Assembly: GCF_900090285.1 (NCBI RefSeq)
Contig: NZ_LT607754.1
Coordinates: forward strand, 2,728,001-2,792,000
DNA length: 64,000 nucleotides
From: Micromonospora inositola
GTDB lineage: Bacteria > Actinomycetota > Actinomycetes > Mycobacteriales > Micromonosporaceae
Direction of reading: 5' to 3'
Position numbers and translations under genes: made by a program. The notes beneath the pieces were generated by a model. It worked only from the letters and a program-made list of their open reading frames with translations, searched no databases and had not been told where the DNA came from. Positions 47,699-56,235 of this stretch are shown here, in pieces; the stretch's first letter is position 1, and each line of letters begins with the position of its first letter.

Positions 47699-48742
47699 TT
47701 GTCCGACATTCTCGTGTCCGAGCAGTCCGCGCCGGGCTTTGGTGGCTCCGGTCGCCCCTCCGGCCGCCTGCTCGAGGTCGAAGACCTGCGGGTGGAGTTC
47801 CGCACCAGGGACGGCGTCGCCAAGGTCATCAATGGGGTCACGTACCACGTCAACGCGGGGGAGACCCTCGCCGTGCTTGGCGAGTCGGGCTCCGGCAAGA
47901 GCGTCACCGCGCAGACCATCATGGGCATCCTGGACACCCCGCCGGGCTTCGTCACCGGTGGTCAGGTCCGCTTCCACGGCAAGGACATGCTCAAGATGTC
48001 CGCCGAGGCGCGCCGCCGCATCCGCGGCGAGGGCATCGCGATGATCTTCCAGGACTCGCTCTCCGCGTTGAACCCGGTCTTCACCGTCGGTTTCCAGATC
48101 GCTGAGCAGTTCCGCATCCGGCGCGGTTTGAGCCGCGCGGACGCCAAGAAGCGCGCGATCGAGATGCTCGACCAGGTCAAGATCCCGAACGCCAAGGGCC
48201 GGTACAGCAACTACCCGCACCAGTTCTCCGGTGGCATGCGGCAGCGCGCGATGATCGCGATGTCGCTGGCGCTCGACCCGGAGGTGCTGATCGCGGACGA
48301 GCCGACCACCGCGCTGGACGTGACCGTGCAGGCCCAGATCATGGACCTGCTCGGCGAGCTCCAGCGGGAGCGGCAGATGGGCATGATCCTGATCACCCAC
48401 GACCTCGGCGTGGTCGCCGACGTCGCGGACCGGATCGCGGTCATGTACGCCGGCCGGATCGTCGAGGAAGCCGACGTGTACGACCTGTACGCCAAGCCGG
48501 CGCACCCGTACACCCTCGGCCTGCTCAACTCGATTCCGCGGATGGACGAGAAGGGGCAGGAGCTCCGCACCATCAAGGGGCTGCCGCCGAACCTGATGAA
48601 CATCCCGCCGGGCTGCCCGTTCAACCCGCGCTGCCCCATGGCGCAGCCGGTGTGCCGGGAGAAGCTGCCCCCGCTGCTGCAGATCGGCCGCGCTCGGGCC
48701 AGCGCCTGCCACTTCGCCGAGGAGCTCGTGAACCGTGACTGA
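47699..48742 (+). CDS. Peptide ABC transporter ATPase 1 (DppD-type)
   Basis: 347 aa. Walker [13 protein letters not shown], signature [18 protein letters not shown], Walker [21 protein letters not shown]-loop [10 protein letters not shown], and the C-terminal oligopeptide-transporter domain with Cys motif [15 protein letters not shown] that binds an Fe-S cluster in DppD/OppD. TTG start at 47699 with GGGGAG upstream; the N-terminal 15 residues are unusual and a later start cannot be excluded. Overlaps the next gene by 8 nt. Confidence 0.94.
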   Translation: MSDILVSEQSAPGFGGSGRPSGRLLEVEDLRVEFRTRDGVAKVINGVTYHVNAGETLAVLGESGSGKSVTAQTIMGILDTPPGFVTGGQVRFHGKDMLKMSAEARRRIRGEGIAMIFQDSLSALNPVFTVGFQIAEQFRIRRGLSRADAKKRAIEMLDQVKIPNAKGRYSNYPHQFSGGMRQRAMIAMSLALDPEVLIADEPTTALDVTVQAQIMDLLGELQRERQMGMILITHDLGVVADVADRIAVMYAGRIVEEADVYDLYAKPAHPYTLGLLNSIPRMDEKGQELRTIKGLPPNLMNIPPGCPFNPRCPMAQPVCREKLPPLLQIGRARASACHFAEELVNRD

Positions 48743-49748
48743 GAACATCATCGAGGTCCGTGACCTGGTCAAGCACTACCCCGTCACCCGCGGGGTGGTG
48801 TTCAAGAAGACCATCGGTCAGGTCAAGGCGGTCGACGGCGTCTCCTTCGACCTGAAGGCCGGCGAGACGCTGGGCGTGGTGGGCGAGTCGGGCTGCGGCA
48901 AGTCGACGCTGGCCCGGGTCCTGATGAACCTGGAGAAGCCGACCGCCGGCAGCGTGCGCTACAAGGGGCAGGACATCTCCAAGCTCTCCGGCGGGGCGCT
49001 GCGGCGGCTGCGCCGGCAGATCCAGCTGGTGATGCAGGACCCGTACACCTCGCTGAACCCCCGGATGACGGTGGGTGACCTGATCGGTGAGCCGTTCGAG
49101 ATCCACCCCGAGGTGGCCCCGAAGGGCAGTCGCCGGAACAAGGTCAAGGAGCTGCTCGACCTGGTCGGCCTCAACCCGGAGCACATCAACCGGTACCCGC
49201 ACCAGTTCTCCGGCGGCCAGCGGCAGCGCATCGGCATCGCCCGGGCGCTGGCGCTGCGGCCCGAGGTGATCGTCTGCGACGAGCCGGTCTCGGCCCTTGA
49301 CGTGTCGATCCAGGCGCAGGTGATGAACCTGCTGGAGAAGCTCCAGAACGAGTTCGGCCTGTCGTACGTCTTCATCGCCCACGACCTGTCGGTCGTGCGC
49401 CACCTCTCCGACCGGGTCGCGGTGATGTACCTGGGCAAGATGGTGGAGGTCGGCACCGAGGACGAGATCTACGAGCGGCCGACCCACCCGTACACCCAGG
49501 CGCTGCTCTCGGCGGTGCCGGTGCCGGACCCGACGCTGCGGGAGAACAAGGCGATCATCCGGCTCACCGGTGACGTCCCCTCCCCGGTCAGCCCGCCCTC
49601 GGGCTGCCGGTTCCGCACCCGCTGCTGGAAGGCGCAGGACATCTGCGCCCGAGAGGTGCCGCTGCTGCAGATCCGGCGGGGCACGGACCACCCGAGCGCC
49701 TGCCACTTCGCGGAGAAGCGGGAGATCGTCGCCACCCACGAGGCGTGA
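48735..49748 (+). CDS. Peptide ABC transporter ATPase 2 (DppF-type)
   Basis: 337 aa. Walker [14 protein letters not shown], signature [18 protein letters not shown], Walker [21 protein letters not shown]-loop [10 protein letters not shown], and the C-terminal Cys motif [18 protein letters not shown] start overlapping the upstream gene. Last gene of the importer; a 16-bp hairpin follows. Confidence 0.95.
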   Translation: MTENIIEVRDLVKHYPVTRGVVFKKTIGQVKAVDGVSFDLKAGETLGVVGESGCGKSTLARVLMNLEKPTAGSVRYKGQDISKLSGGALRRLRRQIQLVMQDPYTSLNPRMTVGDLIGEPFEIHPEVAPKGSRRNKVKELLDLVGLNPEHINRYPHQFSGGQRQRIGIARALALRPEVIVCDEPVSALDVSIQAQVMNLLEKLQNEFGLSYVFIAHDLSVVRHLSDRVAVMYLGKMVEVGTEDEIYERPTHPYTQALLSAVPVPDPTLRENKAIIRLTGDVPSPVSPPSGCRFRTRCWKAQDICAREVPLLQIRRGTDHPSACHFAEKREIVATHEA

Positions 49749-49757
49749 TCGCTCCGG

Positions 49758-49794
49758 ACCGCCTGCCGGCGTCAGCTCGACGCCGGCGGGCGGT
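49758..49794 (+). terminator. Terminator of the peptide importer operon
   Basis: 16-bp inverted repeat (ACCGCCTGCCGGCGTC / GACGCCGGCGGGCGGT, one G-T pair) with a 5-nt loop, 10 bp after the last stop. Confidence 0.75.
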
Positions 49795-49846
49795 TCGTCG
49801 TATCCGGGCCCGGCCGCGGCGGCCCGCCGGGTCGGCACCGCCCTCC

Positions 49847-50197
49847 TCACAGCGGGCCGCGACCGGCCCGGAGCAGCAGCAGCGCGAGCTGCGTCCCGTC
49901 CGCGCCCAGCGCCTGCCGGAACCGCTCCAGGATCTCCCGCTCCCGGGAGAGCACCAGGCGGGTGCCGCCGGAGGCGAGCCGGGTGGCCCCCACCTCCTGG
50001 GAGAGGGCGGCCCGCTCCTGCCACAGCGCGATGATGGTCCGGTCGATCTCGTCGATCCGCTCCCGGATCGCCACGATCCGCTCGGCGGCCGCCGAGTCGC
50101 CGGTGCCGGTCCGGGCGGTCGCGGCCGCCGTGGGACCCGTGTCGGCCCGGTCGTGGTTCTTCGCCAGGCTGCCGCTCTGTTCCGCCACGTCAGTCAT
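49847..50197 (-). CDS. Chorismate mutase, AroQ type
   Basis: 116 aa. Converts chorismate to prephenate, the branch to Phe and Tyr. All-helical AroQ pattern: ERIVAIRERIDEIDRTIIAL, then WQERAALSQEVGATRLASGG, then LSREREILERFRQALGADG, ending LALLLLRAGRGPL, the typical actinobacterial C-terminus. About 30 extra N-terminal residues are low-complexity. These intracellular AroQ enzymes are often weak alone and need DAHP synthase. ATG at 50197 with GAGGGG about 11 nt upstream. Preceded by a terminator and an aromatic-rich leader peptide, so attenuation by Phe/Tyr is likely. Confidence 0.92.
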   Translation of the reverse strand: MTDVAEQSGSLAKNHDRADTGPTAAATARTGTGDSAAAERIVAIRERIDEIDRTIIALWQERAALSQEVGATRLASGGTRLVLSREREILERFRQALGADGTQLALLLLRAGRGPL

Positions 50198-50247
50198 CGT
50201 CGTCGTACCCCTCGGGTGTCGGGCCCGGTGCCCGGATCCCGGGACGA

Positions 50248-50280
50248 AAAAGCCCCGGGCTCCGAGAGCCCGGGGCTTTT
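50248..50280 (-). terminator. Attenuator terminator ahead of chorismate mutase
   Basis: On the minus strand: GCCCCGGGCTC - TCG - GAGCCCGGGGC followed by TTTTT, a textbook intrinsic terminator (15-bp arms if the A/T flanks pair). It lies between the leader peptide and the chorismate mutase start. The segment CTCTCGGAGCC (50258-50268) within it can pair with GGCACCGGGAG of the leader (50320-50330) at 10 of 11 positions (one G-U, one A-A mismatch), which would break the terminator. Confidence 0.8.
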
Positions 50281-50294
50281 CGCAGGTCTTGTGA

Positions 50295-50360
50295 TCAGGC
50301 GCGACCTACGGCTGCCGGACTCCCGGTGCCGTAGTAAAAGTAGAAGCGCTGACCGAACAC
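50295..50360 (-). CDS. Phe/Tyr-rich leader peptide of an attenuator
   Basis: 21 codons from GTG at 50360 to TGA at 50295-50297. It reads MFGQRFYFYY then a Gly/Ala/Pro tail ending VGRA. Six of the first ten residues are Phe or Tyr (Phe2, then FYFYY at 6-10), and one Phe uses the rare codon TTT. No ribosome site precedes the GTG. It lies 7 nt after a CATACT box, so it is probably a leaderless mini-ORF at the mRNA 5' end. The stop is 15 bp before the terminator. The same frame is open up to an ATG at 50498, but I regard that extension as chance. Confidence 0.65.
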   Translation of the reverse strand: MFGQRFYFYYGTGSPAAVGRA

Positions 50361-50367
50361 GTCGTCG

Positions 50368-50397
50368 AGTATGCCGACTCTCGGCCGGGGCGCGCAA
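50368..50397 (-). promoter_or_regulatory. Promoter of the chorismate mutase leader
   Basis: Minus strand TTGCGC (50392-50397), 18-nt spacer, CATACT (50368-50373). Start expected at about 50360, exactly the GTG of the leader peptide. It is divergent from the pcrA promoter region. Confidence 0.55.
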
Positions 50398-50512
50398 GGA
50401 TTCCCGCCAACAGGTGGGACGGGGCACGATTCCGCCCCGGGTGACGGCTTCGTCTCGTCCCGGGCGTGCGCGGGCGGGAAGTGTCCGTCCGGCGGCATAG
50501 ACTCGCCGTGCG

Positions 50513-53020
50513 ATGCATCCTCTCTTCGACATCCCCGCGTCCCCGCCCGCGCCGGAGCCGACCCCGCCGCACCGGCCCGGGTCCTACGACGACTCCAGCG
50601 CGGCTGGCGGCCACAATTCGGCCTCCGCGCCGCTACGCGGCGCTTCGGACCGAATGAAGGCCGGTCTGTCGCCGCGCCGCGACCTGGAGCCGTCGGCCGC
50701 CCGGCTGGATCCGCAGGCCCTCCTCGCCGGGCTGAACGGTCCGCAGCGCGACGCCGTCACCCATGCCGGTTCGCCCCTGCTGATCGTGGCCGGCGCCGGC
50801 TCCGGCAAGACCCGGGTGCTGACCAACCGGATCGCGTACCTGCTCGCCGCGCGGGGCGTGCACCCGGGCGAGATCATCGCGATCACCTTCACCAACAAGG
50901 CCGCCGGCGAGATGAAGGAGCGGGTGGCCGCCCTGGTCGGGCCGCGGGCCCGGCTGATGTGGGTGTCGACGTTCCACTCCGCCTGCGTCCGGATCCTGCG
51001 CGCCGAGCACGAGCACGCCGGGCTGAAGTCGACCTTCTCGATCTACGATGCGGACGACTCGCGCCGGCTGATGCAGATGGTGGCCCGGGAGCTCGACCTC
51101 GACCCGAAGCGCTACCCGGCGCGCGGGCTCGCCGCCCAGGTCTCCAACCTCAAGAACGAGCTGGTCGACCCGGAGGCGTTCGCCGCCCGGGCCAAGGGCC
51201 CCAACGAGCGGGCGCTGGCCGAGGCGTACACGCTCTACCAGCGTCGGCTGCGCGAGGCGCACGCGCTCGACTTCGACGACCTGATCATGGCGACGGTGCA
51301 CCTGCTCCAGTCGCACCCGCACGTCGCGGAGAGCTACCGACGCCGGTTCCGGCACGTCCTGGTCGACGAGTACCAGGACACCAACCACGCCCAGTACGTG
51401 CTGATCAAGGAGCTGGTCTCCGGCACCGAGGGGGTCGAGCCGGCCGAGCTCTGCGTGGTCGGCGACGCCGACCAGTCGATCTACGCGTTCCGGGGCGCGA
51501 CCATCCGCAACATCCTGGAGTTCGAGCGGGACTTCACCGACGCCCGGACGATCCTGCTGGAGCAGAACTACCGCTCGACCCAGACCATCCTCAACGCCGC
51601 CAACGCGGTGATCGACCGGAACACCTCCCGCAAGCCCAAGCGGCTCTGGAGCGACGCCGGGCCCGGCGAGCAGATCGTGGCGTACGTCGCGGACACCGAG
51701 CACGCCGAGGCGGACTGGGTGGCCCGGGAGATCGACCGGCTGGTCGACGGCGGCGAGACCCGCCCCGGCGACGTCGCGGTCTTCTACCGCACCAACGCCC
51801 AGTCCCGGGTCTTCGAGGAGGTGTTCATCCGGGTCGGCCTGCCGTACAAGGTGGTCGGCGGGGTGCGCTTCTACGAGCGCAAGGAGGTCCGCGACGCGCT
51901 GGCCTACCTGCGCGCGGTGGTCAACGACGATGACACGGTCAGCCTGCGCCGGATCCTCAACACCCCCCGGCGGGGCATCGGCGACCGGGCCGAGGCGTGC
52001 GTGGAGGCGCTCTCCAGCCGGGACCGGATCTCCTTCGGGGCGGCGCTGCGCCGGGCCAAGGACGCGCCGGGCATCTCCACCCGGGCCGCCAACGGCATCG
52101 CCGACTTCGTCGCGCTGCTCGACGGCGCCCGGGAGCTGGCCGAGACCGGCACCCCGGAGGAGGTGCTGGAGGCGCTGCTGACCCGCTCGGGCTACCTGAC
52201 CGAGCTGGAGGAGAGCCTCGACCCGCAGGACGCCGGCCGGGTGGACAACCTCCAGGAGCTGGTCAGCGTCGCCCGGGAGTACACCGAGCGGATCGAGGCG
52301 CTGGGCGAGGAGGGGGAGCGGGCCACCCTGGCCGGCTTCCTGGAGCAGGTGGCGCTGGTCGCCGACGCCGACCAGATCCCCTCCGACGACCCGGACCATC
52401 AGGGCGTGGTCACCCTGATGACCCTGCACACCGCGAAGGGCCTGGAGTTCCCGGTGGTCTTCCTGACCGGCCTGGAGGACGGTGTCTTCCCGCACCTGCG
52501 GTCGCTCGGCGACACCCAGGAGCTGGAGGAGGAGCGCCGGCTCGCGTACGTGGGCATCACCCGGGCCCGGCAGCGGCTCTACCTGTCCCGTACGGTCACC
52601 CGCTCAGCGTGGGGGCAGCCGGCCTACAATCCGCCGTCGCGGTTCCTGGAGGAGCTGCCGCCGGATCTGGTCCGGTGGGAGCGCACCGAGGGGTCGTACA
52701 CCTCGTGGGCCGGCGGGGGCGGCGGCGTCGGCGGCCGGGCGGACCGCGCGCCCGGCGGGCGGGGCGGCTTCACCGGCGGCACCCCGAAGGCGGCGCAACT
52801 GGCGAAGCGGCTCGGCGTGGACGGCAGCCGACTGGCCACCGCCAGCGAGCTGCCCCAGGTACCGAAGGTGGCGGCCGGCGACCGGGTCAACCACCAGCGC
52901 TACGGCCTGGGCCGGGTGCTCGCCGTGGAGGGGCACGGTCCGGGCGCCCGGGCGCAGATCGACTTCGGCGACCAGACCATGTGGCTGGTGCTGCGGCACG
53001 CCCCGATCGACAAGCTCTGA
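50513..53020 (+). CDS. pcrA: ATP-dependent DNA helicase PcrA/UvrD (superfamily 1)
   Basis: 835 aa. 3'-5' helicase for repair and replication restart. Motif I LIVAGAGSGKTRVLTNRI, Ia FTNKAAGEMKERV, II VLVDEYQDTN, III VVGDADQSIYAFRGA, IV QNYRSTQTIL, V LMTLHTAKGLEFPVVFLTGL, VI AYVGITRARQRLYL. The C-terminus carries a Gly-rich linker and a tudor-like domain (VAAGDRVNHQRYGLGRVLAV) that in PcrA binds RNA polymerase. The first 65 residues are Pro/Ala-rich and likely disordered. ATG at 50513 lies about 10 nt past a TAGACT box, so the leader is very short. Confidence 0.96.
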   Translation: MHPLFDIPASPPAPEPTPPHRPGSYDDSSAAGGHNSASAPLRGASDRMKAGLSPRRDLEPSAARLDPQALLAGLNGPQRDAVTHAGSPLLIVAGAGSGKTRVLTNRIAYLLAARGVHPGEIIAITFTNKAAGEMKERVAALVGPRARLMWVSTFHSACVRILRAEHEHAGLKSTFSIYDADDSRRLMQMVARELDLDPKRYPARGLAAQVSNLKNELVDPEAFAARAKGPNERALAEAYTLYQRRLREAHALDFDDLIMATVHLLQSHPHVAESYRRRFRHVLVDEYQDTNHAQYVLIKELVSGTEGVEPAELCVVGDADQSIYAFRGATIRNILEFERDFTDARTILLEQNYRSTQTILNAANAVIDRNTSRKPKRLWSDAGPGEQIVAYVADTEHAEADWVAREIDRLVDGGETRPGDVAVFYRTNAQSRVFEEVFIRVGLPYKVVGGVRFYERKEVRDALAYLRAVVNDDDTVSLRRILNTPRRGIGDRAEACVEALSSRDRISFGAALRRAKDAPGISTRAANGIADFVALLDGARELAETGTPEEVLEALLTRSGYLTELEESLDPQDAGRVDNLQELVSVAREYTERIEALGEEGERATLAGFLEQVALVADADQIPSDDPDHQGVVTLMTLHTAKGLEFPVVFLTGLEDGVFPHLRSLGDTQELEEERRLAYVGITRARQRLYLSRTVTRSAWGQPAYNPPSRFLEELPPDLVRWERTEGSYTSWAGGGGGVGGRADRAPGGRGGFTGGTPKAAQLAKRLGVDGSRLATASELPQVPKVAAGDRVNHQRYGLGRVLAVEGHGPGARAQIDFGDQTMWLVLRHAPIDKL

Positions 53021-53027
53021 GCGACAA

Positions 53028-53062
53028 CGGGCCCGGCCCGGCGAACCGCCGGACCGGGCCCG
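53028..53062 (+). terminator. pcrA terminator
   Basis: 16-bp inverted repeat (CGGGCCCGGCCCGGCG / CGCCGGACCGGGCCCG, one mismatch) with a 3-nt loop, 8 bp after the stop. Confidence 0.8.
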
Positions 53063-53121
53063 GTCTCCTGCTCTGCGACCGTGTAGGTCACCGCATCTGG
53101 GCCTTCTGCCATGATCTTGGG

Positions 53122-53484
53122 ATGGGCAGCGACGAAGAGACGTTGACGGGGAACGTCACGACCGGTGTGGTACGCGTCGGAGACACCGTTCGTCGTCCCG
53201 TCGGGCCGTGGACCGACACCGTCGACGCCCTGCTGGAGCACCTGCATGCGGTGGGGTTCATCGCGGCCCCTCGTCCCTTGGGCAGGCTTGGTGACGTGTC
53301 AAGACTGGCTCTGGCCACCATGTTGGGCCGCCGCACCAGAGCCATGTACGACATGCTGCGCGAGGGTGCCCAGCAGCAACGCCAGCCATGGGCCAGGATC
53401 TGGACCGAAGACGGCCCGTACTGGCTGGCCACAACCAAGTACCTCGACGAACACCGCGATGCATGGCAGGCCGCGCTGGAATGA
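53122..53484 (+). pseudogene. Remnant of an aminoglycoside-phosphotransferase-type gene with internal deletion
   Basis: An intact 120-codon frame whose two ends look like the two ends of a roughly 250-290 aa phosphotransferase. GNVTTGVVRVGDTVRRPVGP followed by WTDTVDALLEHLHAVGF matches the N-terminal lobe. AMYDMLREGAQQQRQPWARI followed by WTEDGPYWLATTKYLDEHRD resembles the C-terminal helices. The kinase core (HGD.xxxN and DWE motifs) between them is missing. GC3 is lower than in neighbours, as expected for decay. A short functional protein cannot be excluded. ATG at 53122. Confidence 0.55.
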
Positions 53485-53602
53485 TCGTCGGCCAGCCCGA
53501 AAGCCCTTGCCCAAACAGAACCGCCGACTGTTCATGCCGCCGGTAACGGATCACCCGGCACGGCTCCGGCGACCCGACCCCGGGAACTGACGGTTCCGAC
53601 CG

Positions 53603-54370
53603 TCAGCAGGCCACGTCGATGCCCCGGGCGCGCAGGAACGGCGCCGGGTCGATCTGGTTCCACATGGCGCCCTTGTGCACCTCGAAGTGCAGGTGCGGGC
53701 CGGTGGCGTCGCCGGTGGCGCCCTCGTAGCCGATCACCTCGCCGGCGCTGACCTTCTCGCCCACACTGACCGCGATGCGGCTCTGGTGGGCGTAGTGGGT
53801 CAGGTAGCCGTTGCCGTGGTCGATGAAGACGGAGTTGCCGTACCCGTCGCCGACGTCGCCGGCCTTGACCACCGTGCCCGCGGCGGCGGCGTGGATCGGG
53901 GTGCCGGCGGGCATCGCGAAGTCGATGCCGGCGTGCAAGGTGCCCCACCGCTGCCCGTAGCAGGAGGTGATCTCGGCCCCCTTCATCGGGATCACCCAGG
54001 TGGGCTTCGGCTTGGCGGTCGGCTTCGGCTTGGCGGTGGCCGCGTTCTTCGTCGGCTTCGGGCTTGCCGTCGAAGGGCTCGGCGACGGGCTGGCCGGGGT
54101 CGCGGACGGGGTGACCGGGCCGGTCGACTCGCGCACGGAGCGGTCGGCGCGGGCGGCGGCCTCGGCGCGGGCCTGGGCGTCGAAGTCGACGGCGGCGGGG
54201 GTCGGTGTGCCGTGGTCGGTGGTGGCGACGGAGACGCCGCCGAGGCCGAGGCCGATCAGCGCCACCGCGCCGACCAGGAAGTATGTGGTGCGTCGACCCG
54301 TCCGCTTGGGCGCCCGGTGCCGGGGGATGTCCTGCGTGTTCTCGTTCTGGACGGAGCTGTCTTCCTGCAC
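53603..54370 (-). CDS. M23 family metallopeptidase 1
   Basis: 255 aa. Short cytoplasmic Lys/Arg-rich N-terminus, one membrane helix (YFLVGAVALIGLGLGGVSVA), a Pro/Ser/Thr/Lys linker with KPTKNAATAKPKPTAKPKPT, then an M23 domain with zinc ligands in HAGIDFAMPAGTP, the catalytic HYAHQS and GPHLHFEVH. It should cleave peptidoglycan cross-bridges outside the cell. GTG start at 54370. A second M23 gene lies directly upstream on the same strand, with a terminator between them. Confidence 0.9.
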   Translation of the reverse strand: MQEDSSVQNENTQDIPRHRAPKRTGRRTTYFLVGAVALIGLGLGGVSVATTDHGTPTPAAVDFDAQARAEAAARADRSVRESTGPVTPSATPASPSPSPSTASPKPTKNAATAKPKPTAKPKPTWVIPMKGAEITSCYGQRWGTLHAGIDFAMPAGTPIHAAAAGTVVKAGDVGDGYGNSVFIDHGNGYLTHYAHQSRIAVSVGEKVSAGEVIGYEGATGDATGPHLHFEVHKGAMWNQIDPAPFLRARGIDVAC

Positions 54371-54541
54371 GGCGGACCTTCACAGTCGAGGGGCACTTGA
54401 CCTCGAAATACTGGTGTCGGCCCGGTCGGTGCCGGGTAGGGGCTCCGGAGGGCGGCCGAGGGCTGGTGGCGGCACCCGCCCGGTTTCGTCCCGCACGGGG
54501 GTTCTGACCCGGAAAAGGATCATGTTCTGCTGTGTCTCCGC

Positions 54542-54559
54542 TCACAGTTGAGCCTGTGA
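54542..54559. promoter_or_regulatory. Palindrome upstream of M23 peptidase 1
   Basis: Perfect TCACAG-6 nt-CTGTGA inverted repeat in the 261-bp gap between the two M23 genes, about 175 bp from the start of gene 1. It has the shape of a dimeric regulator site; the regulator is unknown. It lies upstream of the A/T-richer stretch at 54515-54530, where a promoter could be. Confidence 0.35.
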
Positions 54560-54584
54560 CCCGGCAGACTTCGGGCCAACGAAA

Positions 54585-54612
54585 ACCGCCCGGATCGAGT
54601 GATCCGGGCGGT
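54585..54612 (-). terminator. Terminator of M23 peptidase 2
   Basis: Perfect 12-bp stem (ACCGCCCGGATC / GATCCGGGCGGT) with a 4-nt loop, followed on the minus strand by TTTTCG. Ends the transcript of the upstream M23 gene. Confidence 0.85.
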
Positions 54613-54631
54613 GAACGGGCGATACCCAGCG

Positions 54632-55342
54632 TCAGGACGCGGCTACCTCGCTGTAGATTGCCTCGATTTGGTTCTTGATGTCCACTCCGCGGTCCTCGAG
54701 CCACGGCACCGGGTCCAGTGGCTGCCCGTTGACATGGATCTCCAGGTGCAGGTGCGAGCCGTAGGAGTGCCCCGTGTTGCCGACCAGGCCGAGCTGGTCG
54801 CCGGCCTTGACCTGCTGGCCCTCCTGCACGCTCACCGCTGAGGAGTGGCCGTAGATGGCCTCGCTGCCGTCCGGGTGCTGGACGATCACCGCGTAGCCGT
54901 AGCCGCCGAACCAGCCGGCCTTGGTGACGGTGCCGGCGTGGATCGCGACGTACGGGGTGCCCTCGGGGGCGACCAGGTCGACGCCGGTGTGCAGCTTGCC
55001 CCAGCGCATGCCGTAGGGCGAGTTGAAGTCGTAGCCCTGCAGGGGGAGCAGCCAGACGTCCTGCTCGGCCCCGGCCTTGGCGACCCGGCTGTCCCGGGTG
55101 GCGCGGTCGGCGGCGTCGGTACGGGCCGCCGCGTCCTGGCTGGTGATCGAGGCCTGCTTGAGCTCGTCGAGGACCGACGGGCTGACGCTCTTGGCGTCGG
55201 GGAGGGCGTTCGCGCCGAGGGCGACGATGCCGGCCCCGACGAAGGCGGTGGTGACGACCGCGGCGTAGCGGCTCCGCGGGGGGGTGGGTACGCGGCGGCG
55301 GCCGCGATATCTATCGGGCTCAGACGACAGGCGCTGGCGCAC
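54632..55342 (-). CDS. M23 family metallopeptidase 2
   Basis: 236 aa from GTG at 55342, chosen because GGAGG lies 6 nt upstream; the frame extends to 55447. Basic N-terminus, a membrane helix or signal (YAAVVTTAFVGAGIVALGANALP), an Ala/Asp-rich helical spacer, then the M23 domain: HTGVDLVAPEGTPYVA, YGHSSAV and GSHLHLEIHVNGQPLDPVPW. All zinc and catalytic His are present. Related to the neighbouring M23 gene but with a helical rather than Pro-rich linker, so it probably reaches a different layer of the wall. Confidence 0.9.
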   Translation of the reverse strand: MRQRLSSEPDRYRGRRRVPTPPRSRYAAVVTTAFVGAGIVALGANALPDAKSVSPSVLDELKQASITSQDAAARTDAADRATRDSRVAKAGAEQDVWLLPLQGYDFNSPYGMRWGKLHTGVDLVAPEGTPYVAIHAGTVTKAGWFGGYGYAVIVQHPDGSEAIYGHSSAVSVQEGQQVKAGDQLGLVGNTGHSYGSHLHLEIHVNGQPLDPVPWLEDRGVDIKNQIEAIYSEVAAS

Positions 55343-55729
55343 GCACACCCTCCGTTGTCGGGGTTCCGATGCGGTCGGCCGGCGCCCGTGAAGCTCGGAT
55401 GAACGTCGGCTGGCCGCGTCGTCACCCGTCCGTGGACCTGATGACAACCGTGGCCACGTTAGCCAACTGCCACTCCAGTCACAAGCCGAAGCGCCGAATT
55501 GGTGTTTCGTTCTGTCCCTTTCCGTCCGTTGATGTCATAGCTCGCGCCGCCGGATGGACGGCCCGTTGACCACCCGTTCGTCGCGCACAGTGACCGTTCG
55601 GCGGAGGCGTCCGACTTCCGGCCGGTGCGGTGCGAGGCTATGGGTGCAGCCCGGGTTCCCGGCCCCGGGGCGGCCGGGTTACCGTTCGTTCAGGTGAATA
55701 GCCGCGGAGCCGGTGAAAGGTGTGCGCTG
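55343..55729. other. 387-bp divergent region between M23 peptidase 2 and icmB
   Basis: Holds the M23 promoter (listed separately) and a leader of about 107 nt before its GTG. The icmB side has a possible TATGGG box at about 55638 but no good -35. I looked for the c-di-AMP (ydaO) riboswitch that precedes many actinobacterial wall hydrolases and did not find its conserved boxes. Confidence 0.5.
55456..55484 (-). promoter_or_regulatory. Promoter of M23 peptidase 2
   Basis: Minus strand TTGTGA (55479-55484), 17-nt spacer, TAACGT (55456-55461). Start expected near 55449. Confidence 0.5.
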
Positions 55730-56134
55730 ATGAGCTCTCGTATCCGGGTCGTCGTCGCGAAGCCCGGCCTGGACGGCCACGACCGAGGCGCGAAGGTCGT
55801 CGCGCGCGCCCTGCGGGACGCCGGCATGGAGGTCATCTACACCGGCCTGCACCAGACCCCGGAGCAGATCGTGGAGACCGCGATCCAGGAGGACGCCGAC
55901 GCGGTCGGCCTCTCCGTGCTCTCCGGGGCGCACATGACCCTCTTCAAGCGGGTACTGGAGCTGCTCGCCGCGCGGGACGCTCGCGACATCGTGGTCTTCG
56001 GTGGCGGCATCATCCCGGACGCCGACATCCCGGAGCTGGAGCGGCTGGGCGTGGCCAAGATCTTCACGCCGGGCGCCACCACCCAGTCCATCGTCGAATG
56101 GGTCCGGCAGAACGTCGCCCAGCCGGTCGCCTGA
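55730..56134 (+). CDS. icmB: Cobalamin-binding small subunit of an acyl-CoA mutase (IcmB-like)
   Basis: 134 aa. Complete B12-binding fold: [20 protein letters not shown] with the His that ligates cobalt, [16 protein letters not shown], and [16 protein letters not shown]. This matches the small subunit of isobutyryl-CoA mutase, which pairs with a separate large catalytic subunit (IcmA) not in this window. Could alternatively serve another split mutase. ATG at 55730 with AAAGG about 10 nt upstream; the frame extends upstream without better support. Streptomycetes carry icmB at the same place between pcrA and sucC, as I recall. Confidence 0.85.
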   Translation: MSSRIRVVVAKPGLDGHDRGAKVVARALRDAGMEVIYTGLHQTPEQIVETAIQEDADAVGLSVLSGAHMTLFKRVLELLAARDARDIVVFGGGIIPDADIPELERLGVAKIFTPGATTQSIVEWVRQNVAQPVA

Positions 56135-56198
56135 CCGAAACGGGGCGTTCGACGGCGGCGTCGTCGCGGGGCGGGAATGACCGGAGCGCGGACAGGGG

Positions 56199-56235
56199 GA
56201 AGGGCCGGACGCACCCCTCACACGTCCGGCCCTTC
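56199..56235 (+). terminator. icmB terminator
   Basis: Perfect 13-bp inverted repeat (GAAGGGCCGGACG / CGTCCGGCCCTTC) with an 11-nt loop, 65 bp after the stop. Confidence 0.75.

Noticed and set aside
47699..48772. Minus-strand frame over the DppD-type ATPase gene
   Set aside because: Shadow of the ABC ATPase; the true gene has all ABC motifs in the plus frame.
50361..50498. Extension of the aromatic leader peptide to ATG 50498 (67 aa)
   Set aside because: No ribosome site, poor coding bias in the upstream part, and a good promoter lies inside it. The short form starting at 50360 fits better.
55343..55729. c-di-AMP (ydaO) riboswitch before the M23 peptidase
   Set aside because: Common for actinobacterial wall hydrolases, but the conserved GGGGACC/GGGGTGAATC boxes are not present in this gap or in 54371-54631.
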